Assembly (NCBI GenBank): GCA_039683095.1
Contig: JBDKSB010000012.1
Location: 404,293 to 468,292, forward strand
From: Acidobacteriota bacterium
GTDB taxonomy: Bacteria > Acidobacteriota > Aminicenantia > Aminicenantales > Saccharicenantaceae
Length of the DNA: 64,000 nt
Reading direction: 5' to 3'
Positions 1 through 8,375 of this stretch are shown one piece after another; the first letter of the stretch is position 1, and every line of letters begins with the position of its first letter. The notes beneath the pieces are model-generated. The model was not told the origin of the DNA. It saw only the letters and a list, made by a program, of their open reading frames with translations, and did not search any database. The position numbers were made by a program, and so were the translations under genes.

Positions 1-28
1 TGACCCGACTCACCGGGCGACCTATAAT
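1..28 (+). promoter_or_regulatory. sigma70-type promoter of the por operon
   Basis: A perfect -10 box TATAAT lies at 23-28. The window opens with TGACC at 1-5, which with one unseen base at position 0 would form a TTGACC-like -35 box spaced 17 nt from the -10. Transcription would start near 35, giving a leader of about 35 nt that carries the GGAGAGAGG Shine-Dalgarno before the start codon at 71. Confidence 0.7.
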
Positions 29-70
29 AGACCTTCAACCGAGACCGTCAACTGTCAAGGAGAGAGGCTC

Positions 71-613
71 ATGGTCGAAATCCGTTTCCACGGCCGGGGC
101 GGTCAGGGGACCGTCGTCGCCTCCAAGATCCTGGCCGACGCCATCGCCAAGGAGGGCAAGTGGGTCCAGGCCTACCCCGAATTCGGGGTGGAGAGACGGG
201 GTTCGCCCGTCGTCGCCTTCCTCAGGATCGACGACAAGCCCATCTATGACAAGAGCCGCATCTACACGCCCGATGACGTCGTCGTCGTCGACCCGACCCT
301 GGTCGAGGCCATCGACGTCACCGTGGGCCTCAAGCCCGGCGGCACGATCATCGTCAACAGCGACCGCCGGCCCGGGGACTTCCCCTTCTCCGGCAAGTTC
401 AACGTCCGGACGATCGACGCCACCAAGATCGCCGTCGCCCACAAGCTCGGCAATATGGCCACGCCGATCGTCAACACGGCCGTCGCCGGGGCGGTCATCA
501 AGATCCTCGGCCTGACCAAGCCCGAGTTCCTGGCCGCGGCCATCCGGGAAGGGATCGCCGTCAAGCCCGAGGACAACGTCGCGGCGGCCCAGGAAGCCTA
601 CGATAAGGCCTGA
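71..613 (+). CDS. porG: 2-oxoacid (pyruvate):ferredoxin oxidoreductase, gamma subunit
   Basis: This 180-aa protein is the gamma subunit of a four-subunit 2-oxoacid:ferredoxin oxidoreductase, which converts a 2-oxoacid plus CoA to acyl-CoA and CO2 while reducing ferredoxin in the cytoplasm. The N-terminal GRGGQGTV motif (about residues 8-15) is the hallmark of the POR/KOR gamma domain, and the length matches stand-alone PorG. It is the first gene of a gamma-delta-alpha-beta operon, the order usual for archaeal and Thermotoga-like enzymes. The Shine-Dalgarno GGAGAGAGG sits just upstream. Pyruvate is the likeliest substrate given the neighbouring subunits, but 2-oxoisovalerate is not excluded. 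Confidence 0.93.
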   Translation: MVEIRFHGRGGQGTVVASKILADAIAKEGKWVQAYPEFGVERRGSPVVAFLRIDDKPIYDKSRIYTPDDVVVVDPTLVEAIDVTVGLKPGGTIIVNSDRRPGDFPFSGKFNVRTIDATKIAVAHKLGNMATPIVNTAVAGAVIKILGLTKPEFLAAAIREGIAVKPEDNVAAAQEAYDKA

Positions 614-626
614 CGAGAGGAACGCG

Positions 627-923
627 ATGAGACCGAAGAAAGCCAAGAAGATCGTTTTCAACTCGGCCGAGGACATGCCCACCATGATCTGCTCGGTCGG
701 CTCCCAGACCCACAACCTGACCGGGGCCTGGCGGAACATCCGGCCGGAAATGGACCGGACCAAGTGCATCAAGTGCGGCATGTGCTGGAAGTTCTGCCCC
801 GAGCCCGCGATCGAGGTCGTCGGCGAGTGGCCGGTCGTGGATTACGACTACTGCAAGGGCTGCGGCATCTGCGCCGAGGAATGCCCGGCCAAGTGCATCG
901 CCATGGTGGAGGAGCGCCGATGA
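627..923 (+). CDS. porD: 2-oxoacid (pyruvate):ferredoxin oxidoreductase, delta (ferredoxin-like) subunit
   Basis: This 98-aa subunit carries the two [4Fe-4S] clusters that pass electrons from the catalytic beta subunit to ferredoxin. Two CxxCxxCxxxCP motifs are present, with cysteines at 47/50/53/57 and 76/79/82/86. Length and layout match PorD. It starts 13 nt after porG behind a GAGAGG ribosome site. Its stop codon overlaps the start of the alpha subunit (ATGA at 920-923), so the two are probably translationally coupled. Confidence 0.94.
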   Translation: MRPKKAKKIVFNSAEDMPTMICSVGSQTHNLTGAWRNIRPEMDRTKCIKCGMCWKFCPEPAIEVVGEWPVVDYDYCKGCGICAEECPAKCIAMVEERR

Positions 924-2074
924 AAAAAGTCATCATGGGCAACCACGCGCTGTCGTACGGCGCGATGCTGTCCCGGGCCCAGGTCATCTCGGCCTACCCG
1001 ATCACGCCCCAGACCCAGGTCGTCGAGCTCCTCTCGGAGATGTGCGCCGACGGCACGCTCAACGCCCAGTTCATCAAGGTCGAGTCCGAGCACTCGGCCA
1101 TGGCCTCCTGCATCGGCGCCTCGGCCGCCGGGGCGCGGGCCTTCACCGCGACCTCGTCCCAGGGGCTGGCCCTGATGCACGAGATGCTCCACTGGGCCGG
1201 CGGCGGGCGCCATCCCATCGTCATGGGCGAGGTCAACCGGTCCATGGCCCCTGGCTGGTCGATCTGGGCCGACCAGAACGACAGCCTGTCCCAGCGGGAC
1301 ACGGGCTGGATGCAGTTCTACTGCGCCTCCAACCAGGAGGTCCTGGACACGGTCATCCAGGCGTTCAAGGTCGCCGAGACGCTGATGCTCCCGGCCATGG
1401 TCATCCTCGACGCGTTCGCCCTGTCCCACACCTACGAGGTCGTCGATGTCCCGGACCAGGCCCTGGTCGACAAGTTCCTGCCGCCGTTCAAGCCGGCCAT
1501 CAAGCTGGACCCGGCGGACCCGCGGGCCTTCGGCGGCCTGACCGGGTCCGAGCACTACATGGAGCTCCGCTACAAGCTCGAGAAGGACATGGAGAAGGCC
1601 CCGGCCCTGATCGAGGAGACGGGCCGCGAATACGAGAAGCTCTTCGGCCGACGCCTCGGCCTCATCGACCCCTACCGGTGCGAGGACGCCGACTTCGTCT
1701 TCGTCACCTCGGGCACGGCCGGCTACACGGCCCGGGTGGCCGTCGACGAGCTCCGGGCCTCGGGGGTCAAGGCGGGGAACCTGCGCATGAAGCTCTTCCG
1801 CCCCTTCCCCTTCCAGGCGGTCCGCGAGGTGCTGGCCAAGGTCAAGAAGGCGGCCGTCGTCGACCGCAACTGCTCGTACGGCGCCGGCGGCATCTTTTAC
1901 CAGGAGGTCAAGTCGGCGGTCTACGGCTGGCCGGGCATGCCCCCGATCCTCGGCTACGTCACCGGGCTCGGCGGGCGCGACATCACGACCGACTCGTTCA
2001 AGGAGATCGCGGCCCACGCGGCGGCCCGGGACCGGGCCGACGAGGAGATCGTCTGGATCGGAGTCAAGAAATGA
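920..2074 (+). CDS. porA: 2-oxoacid (pyruvate):ferredoxin oxidoreductase, alpha subunit
   Basis: The 384-aa alpha subunit contains the YPITPQTQ motif near residue 26, typical of the thiamine-diphosphate pyrimidine-binding domain of 2-oxoacid:acceptor oxidoreductases, followed by the transketolase-like C-terminal domain. The reading frame stays open upstream, but the true start is the ATG at 920 overlapping the porD stop. From there the protein begins with MKKVIMGN and has the family's usual length. The alpha and beta subunits together form the catalytic core. The gene overlaps the beta subunit by ATGA (2071-2074), so this is a tightly packed operon. Confidence 0.94.
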   Translation: MKKVIMGNHALSYGAMLSRAQVISAYPITPQTQVVELLSEMCADGTLNAQFIKVESEHSAMASCIGASAAGARAFTATSSQGLALMHEMLHWAGGGRHPIVMGEVNRSMAPGWSIWADQNDSLSQRDTGWMQFYCASNQEVLDTVIQAFKVAETLMLPAMVILDAFALSHTYEVVDVPDQALVDKFLPPFKPAIKLDPADPRAFGGLTGSEHYMELRYKLEKDMEKAPALIEETGREYEKLFGRRLGLIDPYRCEDADFVFVTSGTAGYTARVAVDELRASGVKAGNLRMKLFRPFPFQAVREVLAKVKKAAVVDRNCSYGAGGIFYQEVKSAVYGWPGMPPILGYVTGLGGRDITTDSFKEIAAHAAARDRADEEIVWIGVKK

Positions 2075-2979
2075 CCCAAGAAGCCAAGAAAGATAAAAAG
2101 TTCACGATGACCCTGCCGGCCGACGAGCTGATGGCCTGCGGCCACCTGGCCTGCCAGGGCTGCGGCGCCACGCTGGCCATGCGCTACATGCTCAAGGCCG
2201 TCGGGCAGAAGGCCATCCTCTGCATCCCGGCCTGCTGCTGGGCGGTCATCGACGGGCCCTATCCCTACTCGTCCATGGACGTGCCGATCTACCACTGCGC
2301 CTTCGAGACGGCCGCCTCGACCGCGACGGGCGTCAAGGCCGGCCTGGAGATGACCGGCGACACCGGGACGACGGTCGTGGCCTGGGCCGGCGACGGCGGC
2401 ACCTTCGACATCGGCATCCAGGCCCTGTCCGGCGCGGCCGAGCGGAACGAGGACATCATCTACGTCTGCTACGACAACGAAGCCTACATGAACACGGGCA
2501 TCCAGCGCTCGTCCGCGACGCCCTTCGGCGCCTGGACCACGACGACGCCCGTCAAGCACTTCAAAAACAGGCCGAAGAAGGACATCGTGGCCATCATGGC
2601 CGCCCACAAGATCCCCTACGTCGCCACGGCCAGCGTCGCCTATCCCGAGGATTTCGTCAGGAAGATGAAGAAGGCCAAGGAGATCAAGGGGACGCGCTTC
2701 TTCCACGTCTATGCGCCCTGCCCGACGGGCTGGAAGAGCCGGCCCGACGACACGATCAAGCTGGCCCGCATGGCCGTCCAGATCGGCTATTTCCCGCTCA
2801 TCGAGATCGAGAACGGCGAGAAGACGACCCTGAACATGATGATCAAGCAGCGGAAGCCGGTCGACGAGTATCTGCGCCTCCAGGGCCGGTTCCGGCACCT
2901 GCAGCCGGAACAGGTCGCGGCCATCCAGGCCCAGATCGACACCCGCTGGGAGCACCTGCTCAGGGGCTGCACGGTCTGA
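2071..2979 (+). CDS. porB: 2-oxoacid (pyruvate):ferredoxin oxidoreductase, beta subunit
   Basis: This 302-aa beta subunit binds thiamine diphosphate and a proximal [4Fe-4S] cluster. The N-terminal CQGCG (C28, C31) supplies cluster ligands. The TPP signature begins with GDGG at about residues 107-110 and ends with the YDNEAYMN segment about 30 residues later. The PYPY and FETAAS segments resemble pyruvate-type enzymes rather than KorB. The start is the ATG overlapping the porA stop. As the last por gene it completes a functional enzyme set. Confidence 0.94.
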   Translation: MTQEAKKDKKFTMTLPADELMACGHLACQGCGATLAMRYMLKAVGQKAILCIPACCWAVIDGPYPYSSMDVPIYHCAFETAASTATGVKAGLEMTGDTGTTVVAWAGDGGTFDIGIQALSGAAERNEDIIYVCYDNEAYMNTGIQRSSATPFGAWTTTTPVKHFKNRPKKDIVAIMAAHKIPYVATASVAYPEDFVRKMKKAKEIKGTRFFHVYAPCPTGWKSRPDDTIKLARMAVQIGYFPLIEIENGEKTTLNMMIKQRKPVDEYLRLQGRFRHLQPEQVAAIQAQIDTRWEHLLRGCTV

Positions 2980-3019
2980 CGATATCGCGTTCACACGGAG
3001 CCGCCGCCGGGAGAAGAGA

Positions 3020-3529
3020 ATGGGCCAGCGCGCAAAGTGCCTTCCGATGCTTATCGTCGCCCTGGCGGTCCTGGCGGGCCCGGCGGCCTGCGCTCCGCGC
3101 GAGAGCGGCCAGGCCCCGGCCGTTCCCGCTCCGGCCTTCAAGGTCCAGGACCTCCAGGGCCGCACCCTGAGTCTCGCGGACTACAAGGGCAAAGTCCTGG
3201 TCATCAACTTCTGGGCGACCTGGTGCCCGCCCTGCCGCCGGGAGATCCCCGACTTCATCGAGGCCTACGCGGAGCTCAAGGGCCGGGGCCTCGAGATCCT
3301 CGGCCTGTCGGTCGATGACACGACCGGGCCCGACCTGCTCGATTGGATCCGCGAGAAGGGCGTCAACTATCCCGTTGCCCTGGCCACGCCCGAGATCGTC
3401 GCGGCCTACGAGCCCGGCGATTACATCCCGTCCACGATCATCGTCGACCGCAGGGGCGTCATCCGCTTCCGCCGGTCGGAGCTCATGGACAAGGCGACCC
3501 TGGTCAAGCTCTTCGAGAAGTTCGAATAG
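3020..3529 (+). CDS. TlpA/ResA-like thiol-disulfide oxidoreductase, membrane-anchored or exported
   Basis: This 169-aa protein has an N-terminal hydrophobic export signal (about residues 8-23) ending in AAC (C24), which may be a weak lipobox, although the -3 position is proline. A thioredoxin fold follows with the active-site motif WCPPC (C69, C72), then the AhpC/TSA-like strand pattern and a late IVDRRG segment. Such proteins reduce disulfides or serve cytochrome maturation outside the inner membrane. A GGGAGAAGAGA ribosome site precedes the ATG. The gene follows porB by 40 nt and could be co-transcribed. No cytochrome genes are nearby, so its partner is unknown. Confidence 0.85.
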   Translation: MGQRAKCLPMLIVALAVLAGPAACAPRESGQAPAVPAPAFKVQDLQGRTLSLADYKGKVLVINFWATWCPPCRREIPDFIEAYAELKGRGLEILGLSVDDTTGPDLLDWIREKGVNYPVALATPEIVAAYEPGDYIPSTIIVDRRGVIRFRRSELMDKATLVKLFEKFE

Positions 3530-3531
3530 GG

Positions 3532-3561
3532 TTGTCGGCGGCGGCGCCGCTGTGCCATAAT
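3532..3561 (+). promoter_or_regulatory. promoter with -10 box 6 nt before the start codon (predicted leaderless mRNA)
   Basis: TTGTCG (3532-3537) and CATAAT (3556-3561) are separated by 18 nt. Only 6 nt lie between the -10 box and the ATG at 3568, so the transcript should begin at or next to the start codon. No Shine-Dalgarno is visible. Confidence 0.55.
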
Positions 3562-3567
3562 CGGGCC

Positions 3568-4599
3568 ATGGACGGGATGCTCCAGACCCAGGCTCCGGCC
3601 GCCGGCGCATCCGAAGGCCTTCCCTTCTGGCTGCTCTGGCTGCTCCTCTGCGTCATCCTGCTGCTCGTCGCTTTCATCTTCCTCCGCGACAAGGACCTGC
3701 GCCGCCGCATCAGCGTGTTCCTCTCCGGCGCCCGCCGCCACATGACCCGGCTCCGGATCCAGGCCAAGCTGAACCGGGACAGGGAAAGGAAGGCCGCCCT
3801 TTGGCGCGAGCTGGGCAAGAAAGCCTGGGACGAGGACATCCAGGCCTCCTGCATCGACGAGGAATACCGCAAGCTGGCCGTCCTCGACGAGGAGATCGGC
3901 CGCCACCAGAAGACCTGGCACGACGTCTATTCGAGGATCGAAGTCCTCGGCCGGGAGCACGACGCCGCGGTCAAGCGGTTCCGCGAGCTCGTCGCCGAGC
4001 AGGAAGCGGCCCGCCGCCCGCACCAGGAAGAGATGCTGGCCCTGGCCCGGACGAAGCAGGCCGTCCTCGAGGCCCTCGAAGCGTCCCGGGGCGAAACCGA
4101 GGCGGCCGAGGCCCAGCTGGCCGCGGCCGGCAAGGACATCCGCCAGATCGAGGAGCATCCCCGGCTCTCGCCCGACGAGCGCGGGGCCCGCCTCGACAAG
4201 GCCCGGAACAAGGCCGCCGGCCTGGCCTCCCTCATCGGCGAGCTGCGGCGGAAGACCCCGCTTATTCAGGAAGAGCGCTGTCGCCTGGACCGCCGCCTCG
4301 AGGAGGTGGAGGCCCGGGTGCGCGCCTTCAACGCCGCCATCCAGCGCATCGACGAGGAATACCGGAACCGGCTCCAGGCCCGCGAGAAGGAGATCCGGGA
4401 GTGGCAGAAGGCCAAGGAGCGCATCCAGGACAAGATCGTCGACATCAAGCGGCTCATGGAGCCCCTGTTCGAGAGCGTCGGCCGCATCCTCGACGACGCC
4501 CGGCTCGACAAGGAGGACCTGGCCGTCCTGTATTTCCAGATCGACGGCATCGACAAGAACAGCGCCGAGCTCGAGGCGCGCCTGGAGAACCTGAAGTAG
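3568..4599 (+). CDS. membrane-anchored coiled-coil protein of unknown function
   Basis: I do not recognise a named family in this 343-aa protein. It has one strong transmembrane helix (about residues 19-39) followed by a basic stretch. The remaining roughly 290 residues are almost entirely charged, Lys/Arg/Glu/Asp-rich helix with heptad-like spacing, so a long cytoplasmic coiled coil is likely. The reading frame is open upstream, but the ATG at 3568 is chosen because it follows a -10 box by 6 nt and begins the hydrophobic segment at a sensible place. The next gene, queH, starts 10 nt after its stop, so the two probably form an operon with hypF. A scaffold or envelope role is only a guess. Confidence 0.75.
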   Translation: MDGMLQTQAPAAGASEGLPFWLLWLLLCVILLLVAFIFLRDKDLRRRISVFLSGARRHMTRLRIQAKLNRDRERKAALWRELGKKAWDEDIQASCIDEEYRKLAVLDEEIGRHQKTWHDVYSRIEVLGREHDAAVKRFRELVAEQEAARRPHQEEMLALARTKQAVLEALEASRGETEAAEAQLAAAGKDIRQIEEHPRLSPDERGARLDKARNKAAGLASLIGELRRKTPLIQEERCRLDRRLEEVEARVRAFNAAIQRIDEEYRNRLQAREKEIREWQKAKERIQDKIVDIKRLMEPLFESVGRILDDARLDKEDLAVLYFQIDGIDKNSAELEARLENLK

Positions 4600-4609
4600 C
4601 CCCGCGCCC

Positions 4610-5194
4610 ATGCCCAAGCCGCGCCTGCTCGTCCACGTCTGCTGCGCCCCCGACGCCCTCTACGTCTTCGGCCAGCTCGCGGACGCCTACGACGTGACCG
4701 GGTTCTTCTCGAACTCGAACATCCAGCCCCGCGGGGAGTACGAGCTCCGGCTCGACGAGGCCCGCCGCGTCGCGCGCCGGGCCGGCGTCCCGCTCCTCGA
4801 GGACGACTACGACCCCGGCGGCTGGACCGCCCTGACCGCCAAGTTCAAGGACGAGCCGGAGAAGGGCCGCCGCTGCGACGTCTGCTACGCCGTGCGCCTG
4901 TCCCGCACCGCGGCCCGGGCCGCCCGCGACGGCTTCGATGCCTTCACCACGGTCATGAGCCTCAGCCCCTGGAAGAAGGCCGGCGTCCTGAACCGCATGG
5001 GCCGCCAGTTCGCCGCCCGCTACGGCCTAGCCTTCCTCGAAGCGGACTTCAAGAAGAAGGACGGCTTCAAGAAGAGCTGCGAGCTCAGCCGGGCCGCCGG
5101 CCTCTACCGCCAGGATTACTGCGGCTGCGTCTACAGCCGGGACGCGGCCCGGGCCAGGGACGCGGCCCGGCGGGCCACCCGGGAGGGCGCATGA
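4610..5194 (+). CDS. queH: epoxyqueuosine reductase QueH
   Basis: QueH reduces epoxyqueuosine to queuosine, the last step of this wobble-base tRNA modification. The 194-aa protein has the DUF208/QueH signatures: an N-terminal VHVCCAP (C11, C12), the SNIQP segment, CDVCY in the middle, an SPWKK segment and the C-terminal YCGC pair. These cysteines bind the iron-sulfur cluster and second metal in the family. It is the B12-independent replacement for QueG. The last four bases overlap the hypF start (ATGA, 5191-5194), so the two are translated in tandem although their functions are not obviously linked. Confidence 0.92.
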   Translation: MPKPRLLVHVCCAPDALYVFGQLADAYDVTGFFSNSNIQPRGEYELRLDEARRVARRAGVPLLEDDYDPGGWTALTAKFKDEPEKGRRCDVCYAVRLSRTAARAARDGFDAFTTVMSLSPWKKAGVLNRMGRQFAARYGLAFLEADFKKKDGFKKSCELSRAAGLYRQDYCGCVYSRDAARARDAARRATREGA

Positions 5195-7488
5195 CCTCTC
5201 CCCGGCCCCGCGGCCGGCGCGCCGCCGCGCGCCTGACCGTCTTCGGCGTCGTCCAGGGCGTCGGCTTCCGCCCCTCCGTCTATCGCCTGGCCCTCCGCCT
5301 GGGCCTCGACGGCTGGGTCCAGAACGCCGGCACGGGCGTGGAGATCCACGTCGAGGGGCCGGCCGCCGCCGTCCGCGATTTCCCCGGCGCGCTCAGGTCG
5401 GGCCTGCCGCCCCTGGCCCGCATCGAGCGCCTCGACTCGCGCCCGGCGAGACCCGAAGGCCTCAGCGGCTTCGCGATCCGCGAGACCCGCGACGCCGCCG
5501 GGTTCGTTTTCATCTCCCCCGACATCGCCACCTGCCCGGACTGCCTCGAGGAGATCGGGACGCCCGGCGCCCGGCGCTTCCATTACGCCTTCACCAACTG
5601 CACCAACTGCGGGCCGCGCTACACCATCGTCCGCGGCCTGCCCTACGACCGGCCGCGCACGACCATGGCCGGCTTCCCCATGTGCCCGGACTGCCGCCGC
5701 GAGTACGAGGACCCGCTCGACCGCCGCCACCATGCCCAGCCGATCGCCTGCCCGGCCTGCGGGCCGCGCCTGGCCCTGATCGACGCCCGCACGGGGCGCC
5801 GGCTCGCGGGCGGCATCCCGGAGGCCGCGGCCCTCATCCGCGCCGGCCGGGTCCTGGCCGTCAAGGGCCTCGGCGGCTTCCATCTCGTCTGCGATCCGTT
5901 TAACCGCGCCGCCGTCGCCCGCCTGCGCCGGACCAAGGCCCGGCGGACCAAGCCCCTGGCCCTGATGGCCCGGGACCTGGCCGTCGTCCGCCGCTACGCC
6001 GTCGTCTCGGCGGCCGAGCGGGAGCTGCTGCTCTCGCCGCGCCGGCCCATCGTCCTCCTCGGGAAGAAGGCCGACATCCCGCTCATCGCCCCCGGCCTCG
6101 ACGAGATCGGCTTCATGCTGCCCTACACGCCCCTCCACCACCTCCTGCTCGAGCATCTCGACCTCATCGTGGCCACGAGCTCCAACGCCAAGGACGCCCC
6201 GATCGCCAAGGACGAGACGGAGGGCGTCCGCGGCCTCTGCCAGACCGTCCTGACCCACAACCGGCCCATCGCCATGCGGGCCGACGACTCCGTCGTCAAG
6301 ATCGTCCGCGGCCGGCCCCTTTTCGCCCGCCGGGCCCGGGGCTACGTTCCCGCCCCCCAGCCGGTGCCCGCGGCCCTCCGGTCCGACCGCGTCCTCGTCG
6401 CCCTCGGCGGCGAGCTCAAGGACACGATCTCCCTCTACAAGAACGGCTACGTCGTGACCAGCCAGTTCCTCGGCGACCTCGACGACTACCGTAACTTCGG
6501 CTATTTCGAGGAGACCCTGGCCCATCTCCTGCGTCTCTTCGACGCCCGGCCCGCGGCCGTCGTCTCCGACCTGCACCCGGATTTCCGGACGACGCGCTAC
6601 GCGGCCCGCCTGGGCCTGCCGCACGTCCGGGTCCAGCACCACTTCGCCCACGTCCTGGCCCCGCTCCTCGAGCACGGCCACGAGGCCCGGCGGCGCGTCC
6701 TCGGCGTGGCCCTCGACGGCTACGGCTACGGCGAGGACGGGACGGCCTGGGGCGGCGAGTTCCTGCTGGCCGATTACGACGGCTGCGAGCGCTTCGCCGC
6801 GTTCGAGGCCGCGCCCCTGCCCGGCGGCGACCTGGCCGCGCGCCAGCCCTGGCGGATGGCCCTGGCCTGGCTCGACCGGGCCTTCGACGGGGATATCCCC
6901 GATGTCGCGGCGCTCCGCCGCGTCGAGCGCCGCCGCCGGCAGGCCGTCCTGGCCATGATCCGCGGCGGCCTGCGCAGCCCGCTCGCCTCGAGCTGCGGCC
7001 GGCTGTTCGATGCCGTCTCGTTCATCGCCGGGACAGCGCCCGAGCGCCTGGAGTTCGAGGCCGAAGCCGCCATGCGCCTGGAGGCCGCCGCCGGCCGCGG
7101 CGCGGTCCGCGGCCGCTACCCGATCGATCTCCGGGACGGGGGCGCCGGCCGGCCGCTCGAGATCGGGTTCGGCGGCCTTTTCCGCGGCATCGTGCGGGAT
7201 ATCGGGCGCGGCGAGCCCGCGTCCGCCGTGTCGGCCAGGTTCCACGATTCGCTGGCTGGCCTGATCGTCCGCGTCGCCGAGGCGGCGCGGGAGGCCCGCG
7301 GGACGGAGGAGGTTTCGCTCGCCGGGGGGGTCTTCCTGAACAGGCGGCTCCTCGCGGCCGCCGAAAAGGGTCTTGAGGCCCGGGGATTCCGGGTCTTCCG
7401 GCCGCTGGCCTACTCCCCGAACGACGAATCCATCTCGCTGGGACAGATCGCCCGGGGGCTGGCCGTGATCAGGAGCGGCGGAATCTGA
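5191..7488 (+). CDS. hypF: carbamoyltransferase HypF ([NiFe]-hydrogenase maturation)
   Basis: HypF makes the cyanide ligands of [NiFe]-hydrogenases from carbamoyl phosphate. The 765-aa protein shows the full domain order. An acylphosphatase domain (about 12-100) contains GVVQGVGFRPS. Two HypF zinc fingers (CPDC, CTNC, CPDC, CPAC) lie at about 110-190, followed by a YrdC-like domain (about 200-390). The Kae1-like carbamoyltransferase domain carries the HHFAH metal-binding motif and ends with an SLAGGVFLN segment. The length is normal. No hydrogenase structural gene or other hyp gene lies in this window, so its substrate must be encoded elsewhere. Its 3' end overlaps the convergent gene by 20 nt. 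Confidence 0.95.
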   Translation: MTSPRPRGRRAAARLTVFGVVQGVGFRPSVYRLALRLGLDGWVQNAGTGVEIHVEGPAAAVRDFPGALRSGLPPLARIERLDSRPARPEGLSGFAIRETRDAAGFVFISPDIATCPDCLEEIGTPGARRFHYAFTNCTNCGPRYTIVRGLPYDRPRTTMAGFPMCPDCRREYEDPLDRRHHAQPIACPACGPRLALIDARTGRRLAGGIPEAAALIRAGRVLAVKGLGGFHLVCDPFNRAAVARLRRTKARRTKPLALMARDLAVVRRYAVVSAAERELLLSPRRPIVLLGKKADIPLIAPGLDEIGFMLPYTPLHHLLLEHLDLIVATSSNAKDAPIAKDETEGVRGLCQTVLTHNRPIAMRADDSVVKIVRGRPLFARRARGYVPAPQPVPAALRSDRVLVALGGELKDTISLYKNGYVVTSQFLGDLDDYRNFGYFEETLAHLLRLFDARPAAVVSDLHPDFRTTRYAARLGLPHVRVQHHFAHVLAPLLEHGHEARRRVLGVALDGYGYGEDGTAWGGEFLLADYDGCERFAAFEAAPLPGGDLAARQPWRMALAWLDRAFDGDIPDVAALRRVERRRRQAVLAMIRGGLRSPLASSCGRLFDAVSFIAGTAPERLEFEAEAAMRLEAAAGRGAVRGRYPIDLRDGGAGRPLEIGFGGLFRGIVRDIGRGEPASAVSARFHDSLAGLIVRVAEAAREARGTEEVSLAGGVFLNRRLLAAAEKGLEARGFRVFRPLAYSPNDESISLGQIARGLAVIRSGGI

Positions 7489-8152
7489 CGCCGCCGACGA
7501 GCGACAGGATCCCGTTCGAGACGAGGGCCGCGAGCGCCCCGCCGGCGGCGCCGAGGACGAAGCCGAAGAGGCCGCCGAAGAACGAGCAGGCGAGGCCGCC
7601 GAGCAGGTCGCCCCGGTGCTCGACGAAGAAGGCGGGGAGGCGACCGACGAAGCCGGCGAAGAGGCCCGTCACGCCGGCCAGAAGCCCCAGCAGGATGCCG
7701 GAGAAGAGCCCCAAGACGCCGAAGAACCAGACGAAGGACAGGACATCGACCGACCGGATGGAGACCAGCGCGCCGGCCGGCGCGGTGACGGCCGCGGCCT
7801 CCGCCTCGGGGCCGGGAGCGTCCGGCCGGTCCGGGCCGTCGGGGGCCGAGTCGTCGGGACGGCGGCCGCAGCGGGCGCAGAATTCGGCCTCCAGGTCGTT
7901 CTCGAAGCCGCAGGCGATGCAGATGGCCTTCTTTTCCGCGAGGGACGGGGGCCGGCGCTCGATCCATTCGCCGTTCTCGTAGGCGTACCACTTGCCGCTC
8001 TCGGCGCCGATGACCCAAAACCGCCCGTCGTTGTCCTTGATGCGCAGCTGGCGCAGGGAATCGGCGAATTCCTGGGACGTGATCTCCTGGGCCTCGAATC
8101 GCTCGCGCAGCTGGGCGAACGTCGCTTCGGCGTCGCGGAATTGGTCGGGCAT
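7469..8152 (-). CDS. zinc-ribbon membrane protein of unknown function
   Basis: This 227-aa protein begins with a predicted helical segment and a Trp-rich element (about residues 40-68) resembling the short domains that precede zinc ribbons. A zinc ribbon follows with cysteines 78/81/92/95, then an acidic, Pro/Ala-rich linker. At least three glycine-rich transmembrane helices span about residues 130-220. A strong GGAGG ribosome site precedes the ATG. The 3' end overlaps hypF on the opposite strand by 20 nt. I cannot assign a function; single-ribbon membrane proteins of this kind are common and poorly characterised. Confidence 0.8.
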   Translation of the reverse strand: MPDQFRDAEATFAQLRERFEAQEITSQEFADSLRQLRIKDNDGRFWVIGAESGKWYAYENGEWIERRPPSLAEKKAICIACGFENDLEAEFCARCGRRPDDSAPDGPDRPDAPGPEAEAAAVTAPAGALVSIRSVDVLSFVWFFGVLGLFSGILLGLLAGVTGLFAGFVGRLPAFFVEHRGDLLGGLACSFFGGLFGFVLGAAGGALAALVSNGILSLVGGVRFRRS

Positions 8153-8375
8153 GAACGCCTCCTTCGTCCTCCCGTTATCTTAACGCCACAACGTATGTCT
8201 TTTCAATGAGTTAATAACTCGCTGATAAGACAACTATTGCGGCCGCGACGAGTTTTTGTGCAATCCGTGCTATGTGCATGCAGGAACGGTTCTTGCCGCA
8301 ACGGAAGCGGCCATTTTCCACAGGTTTTCAACAGAACCTGTGAAAAAACCCCGGCCGCAAAACGGCTTTCGCCGC
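8153..8375. other. AT-rich intergenic region with DnaA-box-like inverted repeat
   Basis: The 223 nt between two minus-strand genes start with an AT-rich stretch (about 8171-8240), unusual against the GC-rich background. They then hold an inverted repeat near 8314-8347. The promoter of the zinc-ribbon gene should lie in the AT-rich part. No small ORF with family resemblance was found. Confidence 0.5.
8314..8347. repeat. inverted repeat with DnaA-box-like 9-mers
   Basis: CACAGGTT (8319-8326) and AACCTGTG (8335-8342) form an 8-bp inverted repeat with an 8-nt loop. TTTT (8314-8317) and AAAA (8344-8347) extend it past one mismatch. TTTTCCACA (8314-8322) differs from the DnaA box TTATCCACA at one base. 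TTTTCAACA (8325-8333) and minus-strand TTTTTCACA (8347-8339) differ at two. There is no T-run after the stem in either direction, so it does not look like an intrinsic terminator. Confidence 0.55.

Noticed and set aside
5131-7245. Long minus-strand open frame (704 codons) opposite hypF
   Set aside because: It is a GC-codon-position shadow: the opposite strand encodes an intact HypF, and the frame is low-complexity Gly/Asp/Ala/Arg without any family motif.
8153-8375. Calling this region the chromosomal origin
   Set aside because: Only one near-consensus DnaA box, no dnaA/dnaN/rpmH neighbours, and flanking genes point toward the site; kept only as a DnaA-box-like cluster.
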